64,000 bases of DNA, taken from positions 35,716,087 through 35,780,086 of the forward strand of contig OZ010787.1 of NCBI GenBank assembly GCA_963932465.1. Reading direction: 5' to 3'. How positions within the stretch are numbered: position 1 is the first letter of the stretch; each line of letters opens with the position of its first letter. This DNA comes from Maratus speciosus (Eukaryota; Arthropoda; Arachnida; Araneae; Salticidae). A program made the translations under genes and the position numbers. This document shows, piece after piece, positions 34,481 through 45,586 of this stretch. The notes under the pieces were generated by a model. That model worked only from the letters and a program-made list of their open reading frames with translations, was not told the DNA's origin and did no database searches.

Positions 34481-35060
34481 TAGGATTCCATTTATTAAGG
34501 GGGGGGGGAGGAATCAAAAATCATTATATAGGTGTATAACCCAACGAAAATTCAATATCAGATGTAAAGAACATACAGCGGACATAAAATATAATACAGA
34601 ATACTGCTTTATCTAGTCTAAATCAAATAGAGAACATTAACATACTTTTTAACGAGAGTAAAATAATCTACAGGTCTAATTTTTATTTACAATTATTTAT
34701 AAGAGAGTCCATTGAAATTTATTTAACCCGGGAGAACTCGCTAGTGAGAATGCCCAATTGCTTTTCTTTTACTTTACATTTATATAATATCAACTTTTTT
34801 TTGGTTGGCTTAGTACTTTTATTCACAAAATAAATAAAATAATTGAAAAACATTTTGAAATTTTAATTAAAATGAAAAATGATTTAAATAAGAGTCTTAA
34901 AAGTACGACTGTGAGAGAAAATCTCATGCAGCGAGTTCTCCCGGGTTGAGAGGTTCAGGAGTTTGTAACGATACATTATCTTTTCGTATCCCGAAATTAT
35001 GGGTTGAATGGTAGGACAACTTACGCGTCGCTATATAGAGGGAACACGAGCAATGGCGAA
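34475..35060 (+). pseudogene. Second Penelope-like GIY-YIG remnant, broken
   Basis: This is the inverted duplicate of 34088-34480. Its DNA aligns with the other arm (CCCAACGAAAATTCAATATC, TAAAGAACATACAGCGGAC, AGAGAGTCCATTGAAATTT), but a G-run expansion near 34499-34507 and further indels break the frame. A 219-bp MITE interrupts it at 34727. It can encode nothing whole. It serves as a built-in sibling for dating the changes in each arm. Confidence 0.8.
34727..34945. mobile_element. 219-bp TTAA-specific (piggyBac-like) MITE
   Basis: The ends CCCGGGAGAACTCGCT and AGCGAGTTCTCCCGGG are perfect 16-bp inverted repeats. The left flank is TTAA (34723-34726) and the right flank TTGA (34946-34949). 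The sibling arm at about 34200-34210 has the single uninterrupted TTAA site followed by the same GAGGTTCAGG, giving an empty-site comparison within the locus. No coding capacity. Confidence 0.88.
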
Positions 35061-35160
35061 AATGTAGGGCGCGTTATCATATTGTAATCATATTATAATA
35101 TGATTACTTGTTTATATTCGATGATTTTTTTCCATTTTTCATATGCATTTGTAATTTTCT

Positions 35161-35220
35161 GTTATACATTCTGATGACGACTCAGTAAAAGAGTTGAAAC
35201 ATGTAAACATGTAAATATAG
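35161..35220 (+). ncRNA. Candidate hammerhead ribozyme in the Penelope tail
   Basis: Core words are in order: CTGATGA (35171-35177), a stem II candidate GACTC/GAGTT, then GAAAC (35196-35200). A stem III candidate ACATG-TAAA-CATGT (35199-35212) is followed by A35213 as the cleavage-site base. Stem I could pair ATT before the core with AAT after it, extending with one mismatch. One extra C sits between CTGATGA and stem II, which is a weak point. Hammerhead motifs are established in Penelope-like elements, where they process the RNA. Confidence 0.45.
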
Positions 35221-35400
35221 ATTTTTAATGTTGTTTTTATAACGTCTTTTAAGCAAATAAAATTTTAATATTGTGATATATTTTTGTTTTTTGGAGCCCT
35301 AAAAACAGAATCAATGCCAAAATAGTGAGATTTTAGCTTTATTATTTTTTTTTTATATTCCATCATTATTTTAACCAACAGGCCACACTAGTATATTAGC

Positions 35401-35487
35401 CAGCCTGGAGTAGGAATAGGAGTCGGAGTCGTTAAAATAACCCGGAGTCGGTGTCGTCTATTTTCCCTCATCGACTCCGCAGCCCTG
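35401..35487 (-). mobile_element. CAGGGCTGCGGAGTCG hAT-type MITE, diverged
   Basis: It ends CGACTCCGCAGCCCTG. The inverse, CAGGGCTGCGGAGTCG, is also the start of the copy at 45472. The interior has GGAGTCGGAGTCG and CCGGAGTCGGTGTCG words. The left end CAGCCTGGAG is worn. No clear duplication. Confidence 0.65.
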
Positions 35488-36369
35488 CTTATAACATCGA
35501 AAAAACCCAAGAATGTTTAAAAAAAGAAAATAAGACATCCAAAAAATAAATTATAATAGTACATCTGATATATGGGAAAATTATTTTCCTTGAAACAACA
35601 ATAATCTTGTCATTATTAGATGCATTTTGAAATAACTACCGCGCACGGTCAAACAAAACTTGAAAATGTCGTTTTTTTTCCGTTGATTATATGAACCTTG
35701 TTTCCTACAAGAAAAAAAAATTAAAAAATCCTGCCATTGAATTAACGTCGATGTGACTTTGTAGAATAGAGCTATGAAATCTTTAATAACGGAGCTGAAA
35801 AGGAGGGCAGTAATAAAAGAGAAGTAGTTTACCATGACCTTCTGTTAAACAGAGTACAAAGAACTTCCATGTCGGGAAATAAGCTGTGTAACCTGTCGTT
35901 TTTCAATCGTTTGCTGTTTTATTTCTTAAATTGAATAAGGGTAGGGGGGGGGGGGATTACCAGGTGCAATTGTTAAGAGAAACTGTCGAACTTTTTTGAA
36001 TGTTTTTTTTTTTTTTTAGCAATAGAAGCTTCTGGTTAAAGTTTTTAAATCCTTTCATTTTCAATAAAATTAATTTTAATACAATAGATTAGTAATTAAT
36101 TGCTAGCTCGTCTTTATAATTAAAAAGCACCTTTTAATGGAAAATTTTATTTGAGAAAGTATGATTATAGGTACTTTCTAATTTCTATTACATATTTTAA
36201 GCCGTGTAAGACAAGACAACGCAGATAGTAGTACATCGTGCTCAAATGGGGGAATAAAAATCATAAATCGAAATATGAACCAGCGTTCGTACGCATCAAG
36301 GGATTCACGGGATTTTAATTATTTTAGTTACAGAAATTTCGTAAAGTACTGGTCTCAATATCTGAAGAT

Positions 36370-36405
<36 letters not shown>

Positions 36406-36594
36406 CATATAAAATAAGGCAAATAGCATTTACATTACAAAAATTCTGGTAAAAGGTGCTTGAAAGTCCTTGAAGCGTACGAACCCTGTGAACTCATACC
36501 TGTTTCGAATAATATCCAGGAAATAATAAAAGGAAAATGTATAACAAATAAAAGATAAATTAAAAGTGGAAGTAAGTGAATTATTGAAATATAT
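35488..36594. other. AT-rich spacer, no gene seen
   Basis: G-run at about 35945-35954 and a run of about 33 T at 36373-36405. No frame or repeat end was recognised. Confidence 0.55.
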
Positions 36595-36675
36595 TAGTGG
36601 TGCATCGAATAGCGATTTTTGATCGAACACCAAATATTTGGCCCGCCAAATAGTGACTATTTGGCCAAACATCCA
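36595..36675 (+). mobile_element. hAT left-end fragment, TAGTGGTGCATCGAATAG
   Basis: TAGTGGTGCATCGAATAG is followed by CCAAATATTTGGC and GACTATTTGGCCAAAC palindromes, the same plan as the TAGGGATGGGACGAAT element at 21460. No right end was found. Confidence 0.5.
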
Positions 36676-36878
36676 GGGTTTAACTCCTGAAGAGTTTTCG
36701 TAGTAATTAAAAGTATTGGTTTTTAACCCTAATTAATAGGATCATATTTGATTGAAAAAAACATTTAAAAAAAATTCCGATGTCAGATTACGTCAAGGGA
36801 GGATCCACAGAATTGTGGTGCAGGCTCGTCTTTAAATCGCAGAAAAAGATGAAATTGTGTAGGTGATCCTAATAATCT

Positions 36879-38002
36879 AGGGGAAATGTGCATTTTACTT
36901 TGCAAAAGGTTGTGTAGATGATTTTTTTTCTGTATTGTTTATAATGATGCCAACATGGAAAAACAAAGTTTTCTTACAAAATTTCTTAAGGCTAAATTTT
37001 CTGTGGCCAAAAAACAACAAAATTTTGACACCTTTTTTTGATTTTTTAAAAATATCTCGAGACCTGTTGCCGTAGCATATTATTTGTCTATTACAATATT
37101 AAAGAAGACAAAATTCTCTAAAACGTTCATATTTACAACTTTTTTATACACTGAATTGCAAGCGCAGTACGCCATTTAAAATATAAGACAATTTTTGCAA
37201 TTTTCTTAAAAGCCGGAAAAACGCAGTTTTGCCCTAATTATTTAAATGTTCCCCGCGGATTTAATCGTGTATCTCGACTTCTAACAATTGATAGCAGTAA
37301 ATTATCTATTTGCACACTCACGTCTTTATTTTCATCTCAACAGACATTTTACATTCAATAAATTTATATAATTTTAAAAGTAGGGCAGAGTGTAGATGAA
37401 TGAGAAAATTTCCATATTTAGCAGTAACTTTAAGTGTATACAATGTTAACTTCAAAGCATCGTTTAAAAGAATACTTCAATATTTAGTAACTCATTGGCA
37501 AGATAGTTTCAAAATCCATGTTTGCCATGTGCCCAAAAAAGGCTAGTTTTGGCCCTGAAACACATAATTTACTGATAACAATATGTAGAAGTTGACATAT
37601 ATGATTAAATCCGGGGGAAACATTTTTAATAATCGGGGCAGAACTAAGTTTTTCACGGTTTTAAAGAAAATTGAAAAAATTGTCATATTTTTGAAATGGC
37701 GTACTGCGCTTGCTATTGAGTGTATAAAAAGTTGTAATTATGAAAGTTGTAGAGCATTTTGTCCTCTTTAATACTGTTATTGACAAATAATATGTTACGT
37801 CAACGAGTCTCGAGATATTAAAAATATATATATATCAAAAAAGATCCCAAAATTTTGTTGTTTTTTGGACAGAGAAAATTTAGCCTTAAGAAATGTTGTT
37901 AAAAAACTCTGTTTTTCCATGTTGGCATCATTATAAACAATTCAGAAAAAAAATCCTCTACACGACCTTTTGCAAGTAACCCCCTTTTTGGTGCATTTCC
38001 CC
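36879..38002. mobile_element. 1.1 kb long-arm foldback element
   Basis: The left arm begins AGGGGAAATGTGCA and the right arm ends TGCATTTCCCCT. The arms extend at least 350-400 bp each. Matched landmarks include GATGCCAACATGGAAAAAC, TATCTCGAGAC, GCGCAGTACGCCATTT and GGATTTAATC, mirrored at 37600-37950. The centre at about 37320-37560 is unpaired. It is non-coding. Flanks (ATAATCT and GTCCTAT) show no clear duplication. Confidence 0.8.
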
Positions 38003-38030
38003 TGTCCTATAAAGGAAAAACAAACAAACA

Positions 38031-38060
38031 AACCAACAACAACAACAACAACAAAAACAA
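38031..38060 (+). repeat. CAAA/CAA microsatellite
   Basis: (CAAA)n passes into (CAA)n directly downstream of the foldback element. Confidence 0.8.
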
Positions 38061-39939
38061 TTGTGTAGGCCAGGTCTTAAAGGGTTAAAGATAGTACCGA
38101 AAATCAGGGTCTAAAGATACTGCACTTCGATGATTAAACCTTCTCGGAATAGCAAAAAAGATTATCCCGAGTGGCAATATGGGAAAGTAGGTCAAACGTA
38201 CTCGGGATAGTGGAAAAGGAATAAATTTTCGTAAAAATTGCGAATTCTGTAAAGTTTGCATTTTTATGTAGAAAAATAGGTTCAAAAAAGGTTATAATGT
38301 ACTTCTCAAATATTTTACTCTCTTATTTACCTAGAAAACAAATGTTCTTAGTCTTATAATTATCTTCCTACTTCCCAATCTTCTGTTGCGCGACAAACGA
38401 ACATAGTCGTAATTATTAAGGCTGTCCAGTCTTCAACAATTTTGTATCGTATTTAATGCAAATACTTGTACTTCCATTTTGATGAACAGCAGGTTTTCAC
38501 AAGTAAAGTTTACACTAAAAACAATATGCCTTGAGTAATTTAAGAAAAGGATAGTCTCAAAACTTTAATTAATAAAATTTTAAACTTCTGTGAATTAAAA
38601 TAAATTTCTCTACTATTCTAAAACTGTCTATTGACATTTTTTTTTCTAAATCAGTTATGAATTTATGAACTTTCCCCCTCTCCTTTTCTCTTACTAATCG
38701 TGACTTATTTGGGAAAAAATAGAAGGAAACTTTAAGTGATTTATTTTTTATGAATGGACCAAAATTAAAAGGGGAAAAAAAGACTTTAAAGGGTGGCAGC
38801 TCACCAAGAATAACTTTCCTACTCTTGGGTTGATTTATAAAGGAAGTTTTGAATGCAGCAGCGCAGTGTCTGGAGTAAGCAAATATTTTTAGAGGTTGGA
38901 AGTATACAGGGTGTATCTAAAATTTTGGAATACTTTCAGGGTAGATAATGCAGTGGAGACATTTTCTTAAGAGACGGTTGACAATGTGACAAAAGCACAA
39001 AAGAAATTATGGATGTTAAAAGAAAGGGGCAGAGAACTGTTTTGGAACTTATAAAGCTTCATCATTAGTGCAATAGTTAAAGATTCAGAAAGCGAATGCA
39101 TAAAAACACGGAGGGAGCAAGCAATGCAGCCCGCGATCAAGAATCAAATGGCAATAACTGGCATTCATTAACAATTGTAATAGTTTTTTAACTGAGACAA
39201 ACATCACAATCAACTAATTCAATCCAAAAAAAAAGGGGGGGGTGCTCATTACAAACTGAACCCGAATTTTTGTTCACAGCTTTAAAAATAGTGAAGATAT
39301 TTTAGTGAGATATTCATCAAATTAGCTTTGCTTTATATGGAATGGGACATAATTATTGGAACTGCGTTGAATTTTGCGCAACATTTTGCGAATTTTGATC
39401 GTGAACAGCGACGTAGTATGTAAACTGTCAGCCACATTTTGAACAATGAAACATCTAGTTCAGTGTTTGAAGGTAAATGGTGGTAATTTCAAGCACTTCT
39501 CCTCGTGTCATCTTATTTTACAGAAAGCGAAGTAAACTGTTGACAATATCGTTACAATATATCTATTATTGTTAAAGTTGTTATAGCAAGGTGTTGCATT
39601 AATTTTAAAGCAAGGGCTAAGCCAAGCACGGCTGCAGCACAAATAGCATATTCTTGCAAAAATAGCATTTAGCTTGTGCTTAAATTTTAAAGATGGATAG
39701 AATTTATTATAGGCGAGTAATATTTGTTGGGACAAGAAAACAGTTTTGTGATTTGAATGCGAAGCGCCATCTATTGATAAAAAATTTCAGTAAAAACTTT
39801 TCTTCAAACCCCCTCCCCCCTCCCCCCCCCCAAAAAAAAAAACTGCATGAGAATTTTGTTGCAAACCGCATTCAAAGAAACACATTCCTTTACTTCTTAT
39901 GAACTTTTGAAATATTAAAAATATTATCGAACAGCCGGT
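38061..39939. other. Spacer, no gene recognised
   Basis: ACAGGGTGTATCTAAAATT at 38909 resembles the start of some transposon ends, but nothing confirms it. Homopolymer G and C runs lie near 39232 and 39810-39830. Frames of 66-75 residues have no motif. Confidence 0.4.
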
Positions 39940-41688
39940 TAGAGGTCTGCACGGGCCGGAATTTCCAGGCCCAGCCCGAACGAAATCTATCTAGGCTCAG
40001 CACCGGCCCGGTGTAAAAATTGAAAGTTCGGCCCGGCCCGGCATAATTTCTACAAAAAAAAATCCGTTTTTTCTCAACATACAATTAAGATTCTTTTAAT
40101 GAATACTACATACATATTTATGGGAACATTTTACAGTATATTTTAGATTACTATGATGTTCGCAAAACAGAAAACACACAATAGTAAACATTAACGATTA
40201 CTTAGTGTTTTAGTCATCGTGTCCACAAACATTTCAAAATTCAAATAACGATTCATTAAAAGATTAATGTAGTTCAGAATAAAAGATTAAAAACATGATA
40301 ACTTTTGAAGCTGTATAATAAAAAGTAGATTTGTGAAAATATTTTTCTCATTTTTAAGGCTTTTCTCAAATCCAAAGGAGCTGTATTTCGACACATTTAT
40401 GAATTCATTTCTTTTCGGAAACGCGTAAGATTGGCAGGTAATCTTATTCAGAAGCTATGTAAATGTCGGGTTTTTTTTTTTTTCATAGTTAAAAGTAATA
40501 TATCTTTTTGAAAATACTGCCAAAGTTAGCGTTTTAACGGCCTACTTCAGTCACGCGAAAAGACCCGTTCGCTAATGCTATTCCTATGGAAGAAATTTAT
40601 AAAGATATCTCGGTCGCATTTAAATATTTTTAGATGATTTTTTTTGCAGTGGCTAGCTGAGGTCGATCTGTATGCAGGCCGTTTTTTATTTTTTCGATTT
40701 TCATTGGGGATTTTTTTCAAGAAGATGCTTTCATTTTAGGAACCGGTTCTGAAAATGAAAGTGTCCTGATTAAAAATACCTGTAAACGAAATTGAAAAAG
40801 TAGAAAATGTCCTGCATACAGATCGACCTCAGCTAGCCGGTGCAAAAAAAAATCATCTAAAAATAGTGAAATGCGACCGAGATATCTTTATAAATTTCTT
40901 CCATAGGAATAGCATTAGCGAACGGGTCTTTTCGCGTGACTGAAGTAGGGCCTTAAATCGAATTTCTGGAAGCGATAGCACATGAAAGGAGAAGAACGTA
41001 CAGTCACATGACAAGAATCTCTGTAAGTAATTTATCAAATATGGAAAAGCTATTCGTTTCCAAATGCCTACAATAACCAGGCCTGTCAATTTTATGCCTT
41101 TATAGTTAAAAATGAGTCAGAAAATGTGTTTGAAAGTTTCGCATTTTTGAACAGTGGATATGAGAACCACCTTAAGGTATATTTCCAAAGATACTGTTAA
41201 AAGAAGTTCATTATCACTACTAATACTACAAAACATAATGACTGCCCTACACATCCTGAGATCGATTAAGACCAGTTTCGTCCCGACACGAGTCTGCTGA
41301 AAAAAATTAAACTCGGAATCAGACATCTTGTAACTGTACGATGCCGATCTCTTCGACGGCCATGTTACATTTCGGTATTGATGTTGTTAAACTCGCATCG
41401 GCTCGTGACTCACGATTATACGTCTTGTGAAAATCATATTCATTGAAAATGGCTCGTATTTTATCTGCTTCGCTTAAATTCTTATATCGGGCCGATAGGC
41501 CCGATTAATTTTTTATCGGCCGGCCCTGCAGGGCCGTTCAATCTTTTCGCCGGCCCGGCCCAACCCGTTGAAAAAATTGTCCTAATTCTGCCGGCCCGGC
41601 CCGGTCCGTTTGAAAATTCGCCTTCAGTCCGCCGGCCCGCGGGCCGGGTACGGGCCTCGGGCCAAACCCGGGCCCGTGCAGACCTCTA
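39940..41688. mobile_element. Complete 1.75 kb hAT, TAGAGGTCTGCAC family
   Basis: The ends are TAGAGGTCTGCACGGGCC and GGCCCGTGCAGACCTC plus TA. A perfect 8-bp duplication CAGCCGGT lies at 39932-39939 and 41689-41696. Ends are rich in GGCCCGGCCC. The middle is AT-rich and holds core copy 5 (about 40370-41170, with CTTATTCAGAAGCTATGTAA and GAAAATGTGTTTGAAAGTTTCGC). No transposase. A TTAA MITE lies inside at 40538-40952. The sibling copy at 55817-57273 lacks that insertion. Confidence 0.95.
40538..40952. mobile_element. 415-bp TTAA-specific hairpin MITE, nested
   Basis: Long inverted arms run from GGCCTACTTCAGTCACGCG to CGCGTGACTGAAGTAGGGCC and extend through CGACCGAGATATCTTTATAA for well over 100 bp each. 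TTAA lies at 40534-40537 and 40953-40956. The sibling hAT at 56490 reads straight through (AGCGTTTTGAATCG), showing the empty site. A diverged relative starts at 55364. Confidence 0.88.
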
Positions 41689-41696
41689 CAGCCGGT

Positions 41697-42674
41697 ATAT
41701 ATGACACCCACGGTCATCGATACATGTCTATTCTAATTTGTATTGGATCGCAGTCTGGAGCTAAACCGAAATCTTTCATCGTAGACATATTTTCATTTTA
41801 TGTTTAACATAATTTAATGTAAAGTTGAAATATTTTTACCACTTTTTAATTCTGATTGTATTGCTCAATTGATTTGAAAGAAACGTCACATGAAATATTA
41901 AGTAGTATATTAATAAATAAGCCACATCCAAAAATTATGTATGAAAGTATCAACTTTACACCTTGTGATCTGAAGTGCGACACAAGATGCTTCTGCTTCT
42001 TAACCAAGCGTTCACCGCTATTGTTTAGATTTTAGTCTCTTCTCTTAGTTTTAGGATAAACAGAGGTCACTGCCCTTGGTTTCGTACGTTATTTTGGTGC
42101 TTCCGTATTGTAATGAACCCTCTTGAATTAGCTGTTTTCGCCAAGTTCCTATGATTTAAATTTCTCAATGAGTAAGGTTTTTTGGTAAATATTTCTGGGA
42201 AAGGTAAAGTTGGAAATTGTCTATCAATAATAGTTCCCGTGTGATTCGAGATTTTATATGGCTAAGGAAGACACTTTTATTCAAAAGGATTTGAAGGAGG
42301 TTGTGTTGTAATGGGCGTAAAGTATTCCGGACCAAATGCTAAATTTAGCTCTTTTCTAATGTTTTTTTTTTCCCCCTTTTAATGTGGTATTTTTTAAATG
42401 TTGATCTAATTGTGAGGCGTGTGGAAAATTATGTTGTACGGGATTATGTTTGAGTAAAGATTTTGAGCATTTTTTGTTAGTTCAAGTCAGTGGAATATAA
42501 TGCTTTATGTTATATAGAAGATCTGAAACTCTTGAAGATTTTGGTAATCGGTTTTCTTGTTCTTATCGGGTTCTTTATTTTAGTATTTCATTTTCACACT
42601 TAGATGTTGGGTGTGTAAGGTTTTTCATTTAGTTAATTTTTAGGTAACGTCTTTTGCATTTCCATAAGTTTTAA
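41697..42674. other. Spacer, no gene recognised
   Basis: The sequence is less AT-extreme than elsewhere, but no long frame, splice pair or repeat end was recognised. Confidence 0.45.
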
Positions 42675-43640
42675 TATAGGGGAGAGTGGGGCACATTTAT
42701 CTTTGATCAGTCTAAATTTTGCAAATTTCTATAATTCTAGTGGCAACATCCTTTGCAAACTGCGAACCACACCCACATACGGTTTTCTTTAATTTTCTTT
42801 ATCGCTCTTCAAATGAAAAGGTAAGTACGTTTTTTTTCTCTTAATTTGTAATTCTTTTTATTTTCAGAAGTAAAGTTCTTATATAAACAGGGAATAAGTT
42901 AAAATTTTGATAATATACCAGAACAATATAGCAACACACATCTATTCATATGTTAAATAGACAATGTATTTCAGCTATATTAAAAGAAAAGTTATAGAAC
43001 AAAATATTCCACATGGGCGTATGGGACACTTTTGATAATTTTAAATGGGCACCTTTGATACTGTTGTCAAAAGTCCCTCATGCGTCTTGTTGCTTTATCT
43101 TTGCTATTTTTATTTATTTAATTTTGTTTTGTTAATGAAGACGAATGAATATAATTTTAATGAAGGCATAAACAACATTGTTATAACATATAGCACATAT
43201 AACACATAGAATATAAAATCAAGAGTATTGACAGATATTTCTGTCAAAAATCAAGTTGAGGCTAAGACACTGGAAAGAGAAACTAAAAAAAGCATCTAAT
43301 AAGATTAAGCGCACTATACCCCCAGCCCAATTCTTGAAACCTCCCCAAAAGCGGAAAATAAACCACACTTTCTGCCAAGAAAAGATTTTCAATTTTACTA
43401 CAAAGTTCAGATACAGAAGATAATTATCCAGTTCATGATGATTCTGACAGTTTAGACCATTTCATGTCTGTGCTTTAGACAGTACAGAAGACTTATTAAG
43501 CTGCTGGTTTAACTGAACTAAAAGTTTATAGCTGTTTTTTAGTAAAATTTACAACTAAGAAAACTTTCAAGCATTTTGTAGGAATTATTGAGAAAAAAGA
43601 AAAATTGGATTGCAGAGTTAAATGCTGCTATAACCTTCTG
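42675..43640 (+). pseudogene. Decayed TAGGGGAGAG element with transposase C-terminal remnant
   Basis: The left end reads TAGGGGAGAGTGGGGCAC. From about 43290 a lysine- and proline-rich frame reads KASNKIKRTIPPAQFLKPP. A shifted frame then reads SSDTEDNYPVHDDSDSL, and another reads CFLVKFTTKKTFKHFVGIIE (about 43525-43590). An acidic linker followed by LVKF.TKK...HFVG is the kind of C-terminal tail I associate with pogo/jerky-type transposases of arthropods. At least two frameshifts and stops break it, and the catalytic domain is absent. The right terminus was not found. Confidence 0.5.
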
Positions 43641-43738
43641 TCTTGAAGTCTCTTAAAAGCAGAATCATAAATAGCGCACAATGCATGATTTTTCATTATT
43701 TAGCTTTATTTTTTTAAATTCCAGTCGACTATAATAAC

Positions 43739-43866
43739 CAGTGGTGTAGTCTTAAAAATCCCAGAGGGTAAACGCTATAGCTTTATTTGAAAAACAGACC
43801 GTATACGAAATTCCTTAGAATGTATATATTGCATATATCACCGTATTACCTTCCACTACATCTCTG
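43739..43866. mobile_element. Second copy of the CAGTGGTGTAGT hAT MITE
   Basis: The 128-bp element starts CAGTGGTGTAGTC and ends CACTACATCTCTG. The flanks ATAATAAC and ATCATACC match at 6 of 8 positions, a worn duplication. Compared with 1954-2143 it lacks about 60 bp of internal GGTATAC repeats. Confidence 0.82.
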
Positions 43867-44149
43867 ATCATACCTATGTCACTTACACCGAAATTAAGAA
43901 ATATCAAGACCATACTTTATTTTTACAACTTTTTCGTACTCTATAAAAATAGCAAACTTTTTTTTTACATTTCTTTAATTTTTAATAAACGGCAATTTTG
44001 CATTAAACAACGTGTTTTAAGAAAATGTGAGTGTGCTATGTCAAAACCCTATTCACAAACCTTTCGTATGACACCTTATTCATCGTTGTGCGTTTTACAT
44101 GTGCCTAGAAAGATTTATGTTGACATCAGAAATAGTATATATTATTTTT

Positions 44150-44790
44150 ACCCGACTACGGCAAAGCCAAAGGAGGGTTATGATTTTGACAGGCTATGTA
44201 TGTATGTATGTATGTATGTATGTATGTATGTATGTATGTTCATCTGTTCCCTCGTAACTTCTAAACCACTAATCAGAATTCGACAAATGACATATCATTA
44301 GAAGCGTCTTAATTGTCCGCTGGTTATAGGCTATATAGATTTTCACCAAATTCAATGTGGCGCCTTCTAGCGGACAAAATATACAGAGTAAAAAAATAAA
44401 GTTAAGCTAGATATGCCGTGTTTGGTATCATTTTAAAGCGCTTCACTTCAAAACCATAGAGGGTTTGTTTATAAGTGCCTTGGATCATAATAAGTTGCTT
44501 AAAAATCCACATGACAGTCAATCGTTAGCAGAATTAGATAGATTAAGAAATCTTCCTAGGTCATCTTAATACATGAAACCTTCAATCTACATTACACATT
44601 TACACATTACACTAACGACCTCATCCACTAATCGGTCCATTACCCATTTGCTGCCATCGACGGATATGTGCGTCACTACTACCAAATACTGGAAGCGTCA
44701 TACGTCAAAAAATAAAGTTAAGATAAATATGCCGTGTTTGGTATCATTCAAAAGCGCTTTACTTGTACATTTTGAATATATCTATATATT
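44150..44790 (+). repeat. CCCGACTACGGCAAAGCC-type repeat with (TATG)n
   Basis: It starts TTACCCGACTACGGCAAAGC, then GGAGGGTTATGATTTTGACA, then an 11-unit (TATG)n tract at 44195-44239. TCCCTCGTAACTTCTAAACC follows, as in the arthropod CCGACTTC repeats. The block TATGCCGTGTTTGGTATCAT occurs twice, at about 44413 and 44732. The 141-residue frame at 43876-44301 includes the translated microsatellite and is not a gene. Confidence 0.6.
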
Positions 44791-45016
44791 ACTAGCATTT
44801 GCTTGTGACTTTACCTGTATTCATGGGGTACTTTTATACTTTTTCAGCGTAGTTTTTTGTCGTAGTTGGGTTTTAGTTTTTTTACTTTATCTTGTTATCC
44901 TCTGATGAAGCCTTTTGTTTGTGTTAATTAATAATGACATAGAGTATTCCATGTGTTTTGCCATCATAATAAATTTAGTTTGCTGCTGAAGTGTGACCAT
45001 GGATTTATCCGTCCTG

Positions 45017-45471
45017 CACTCTAAAAAATAAATGTGTAAATTAATTAATTTTACCCGTGTATATGTGTAAATTTCGAAAATTATACACCTGTCGTAAAAT
45101 TTACACATTTTTTTCTGAAATTTACCTGTTTTTATGTGTATTTAGCTTATGAAAGTAAGTGTGTAAATTGTTATCACTTGAAAAACTCAGATAAGTGTGT
45201 AAATGTAGAAAAATGCCTTTATTTACACGAATTTGTGAGTTATTCTAATTTAAACATAATTATATGTACACGGATAAGTGTGTAAATTTTTGAAATTACA
45301 TACTTTTCATAAAAATTACACATTTTGAGCAAAAATTTACTTGTTTTTATGTGTATCTAACTTATGAAATCAAATGTGCAATTTGTTATCTCTTGATAAA
45401 CTCAGACAAGTGTGTAAATGTAGAAAAATACCTGGATTCACACAAACGGGCGTGTTACACATAATTATAAG
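45017..45471 (+). mobile_element. Subterminal TGTGTAAAT array with CACTCTAAAAAA end
   Basis: It starts CACTCTAAAAAA and holds many forward and inverted GTGTAAAT words (TGTGTAAATT, AATTTACACA). The inverse arrangement, ending TTTAGAGCGTG, is at 50000-50423. Repeated short subterminal motifs inside CACT ends suggest a CACTA/CMC-type element. No transposase was seen. Confidence 0.5.
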
Positions 45472-45586
45472 CAGGGCTGCGGAGTCGATGGGGAAAATGG
45501 CCGACTCCGACTCCGGGAATTTTAACAGATCCGACTCCCGACTCTTTTGCTCAAAAATGGGCCCCGACTCCGACTCCGCAGCCCTG
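45472..45586 (+). mobile_element. 115-bp CAGGGCTGCGGAGTCG hAT-type MITE
   Basis: The ends CAGGGCTGCGGAGTCG and GACTCCGCAGCCCTG are inverted. The interior is CCGACTCCGACTCC words. The flanks both show ATAAG next to the ends, so only a 5-bp direct repeat is visible, not the expected eight. It interrupts the TGTGTAAAT array. Confidence 0.82.

Larger units (their letters stand above)
33362..35280. mobile_element. Head-to-head pair of Penelope-like element fragments
   Basis: Two 5'-truncated copies diverge from a centre at about 34450-34475. Each runs through a GIY-YIG domain and an untranslated tail into a block with GACGACTC, GAGTTGAAACATGTAAA and ATTTTTAAT. The left copy is on the minus strand, ending near 33362; the right copy is on the plus strand, ending near 35280. 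Penelope-like elements are known for such truncated, inverted arrangements and for GIY-YIG nucleases. Each arm has one foreign insertion that the other lacks (33546-34077 and 34727-34945). Confidence 0.85.

Noticed and set aside
38909..39400. ACAGGGTGTATCTAAAATT as a transposon terminus
   Set aside because: The start looks familiar, but no opposite end, duplication or coding sequence supports a boundary.
40853..41326. 78- and 69-residue frames inside the hAT at 39940
   Set aside because: They cover a MITE arm and the shared core; the same core elsewhere is not open in the same frame, so no coding constraint is evident.
43876..44301. 141-residue frame, one of the longest in the window
   Set aside because: Its end is the (TATG)n tract (CMYVCMYV), the rest has no motif, and it spans the boundary of two repeats.
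44890..44960. CTCTGATGAAGCC as a second hammerhead core
   Set aside because: No GAAAC word follows at a usable distance and no stem II can be drawn.
45472..45586. 8-bp duplication at the CAGGGCTGCGG MITE
   Set aside because: Only ATAAG is repeated at both edges; an 8-bp match cannot be made without forcing, so no hAT-length duplication is claimed here.
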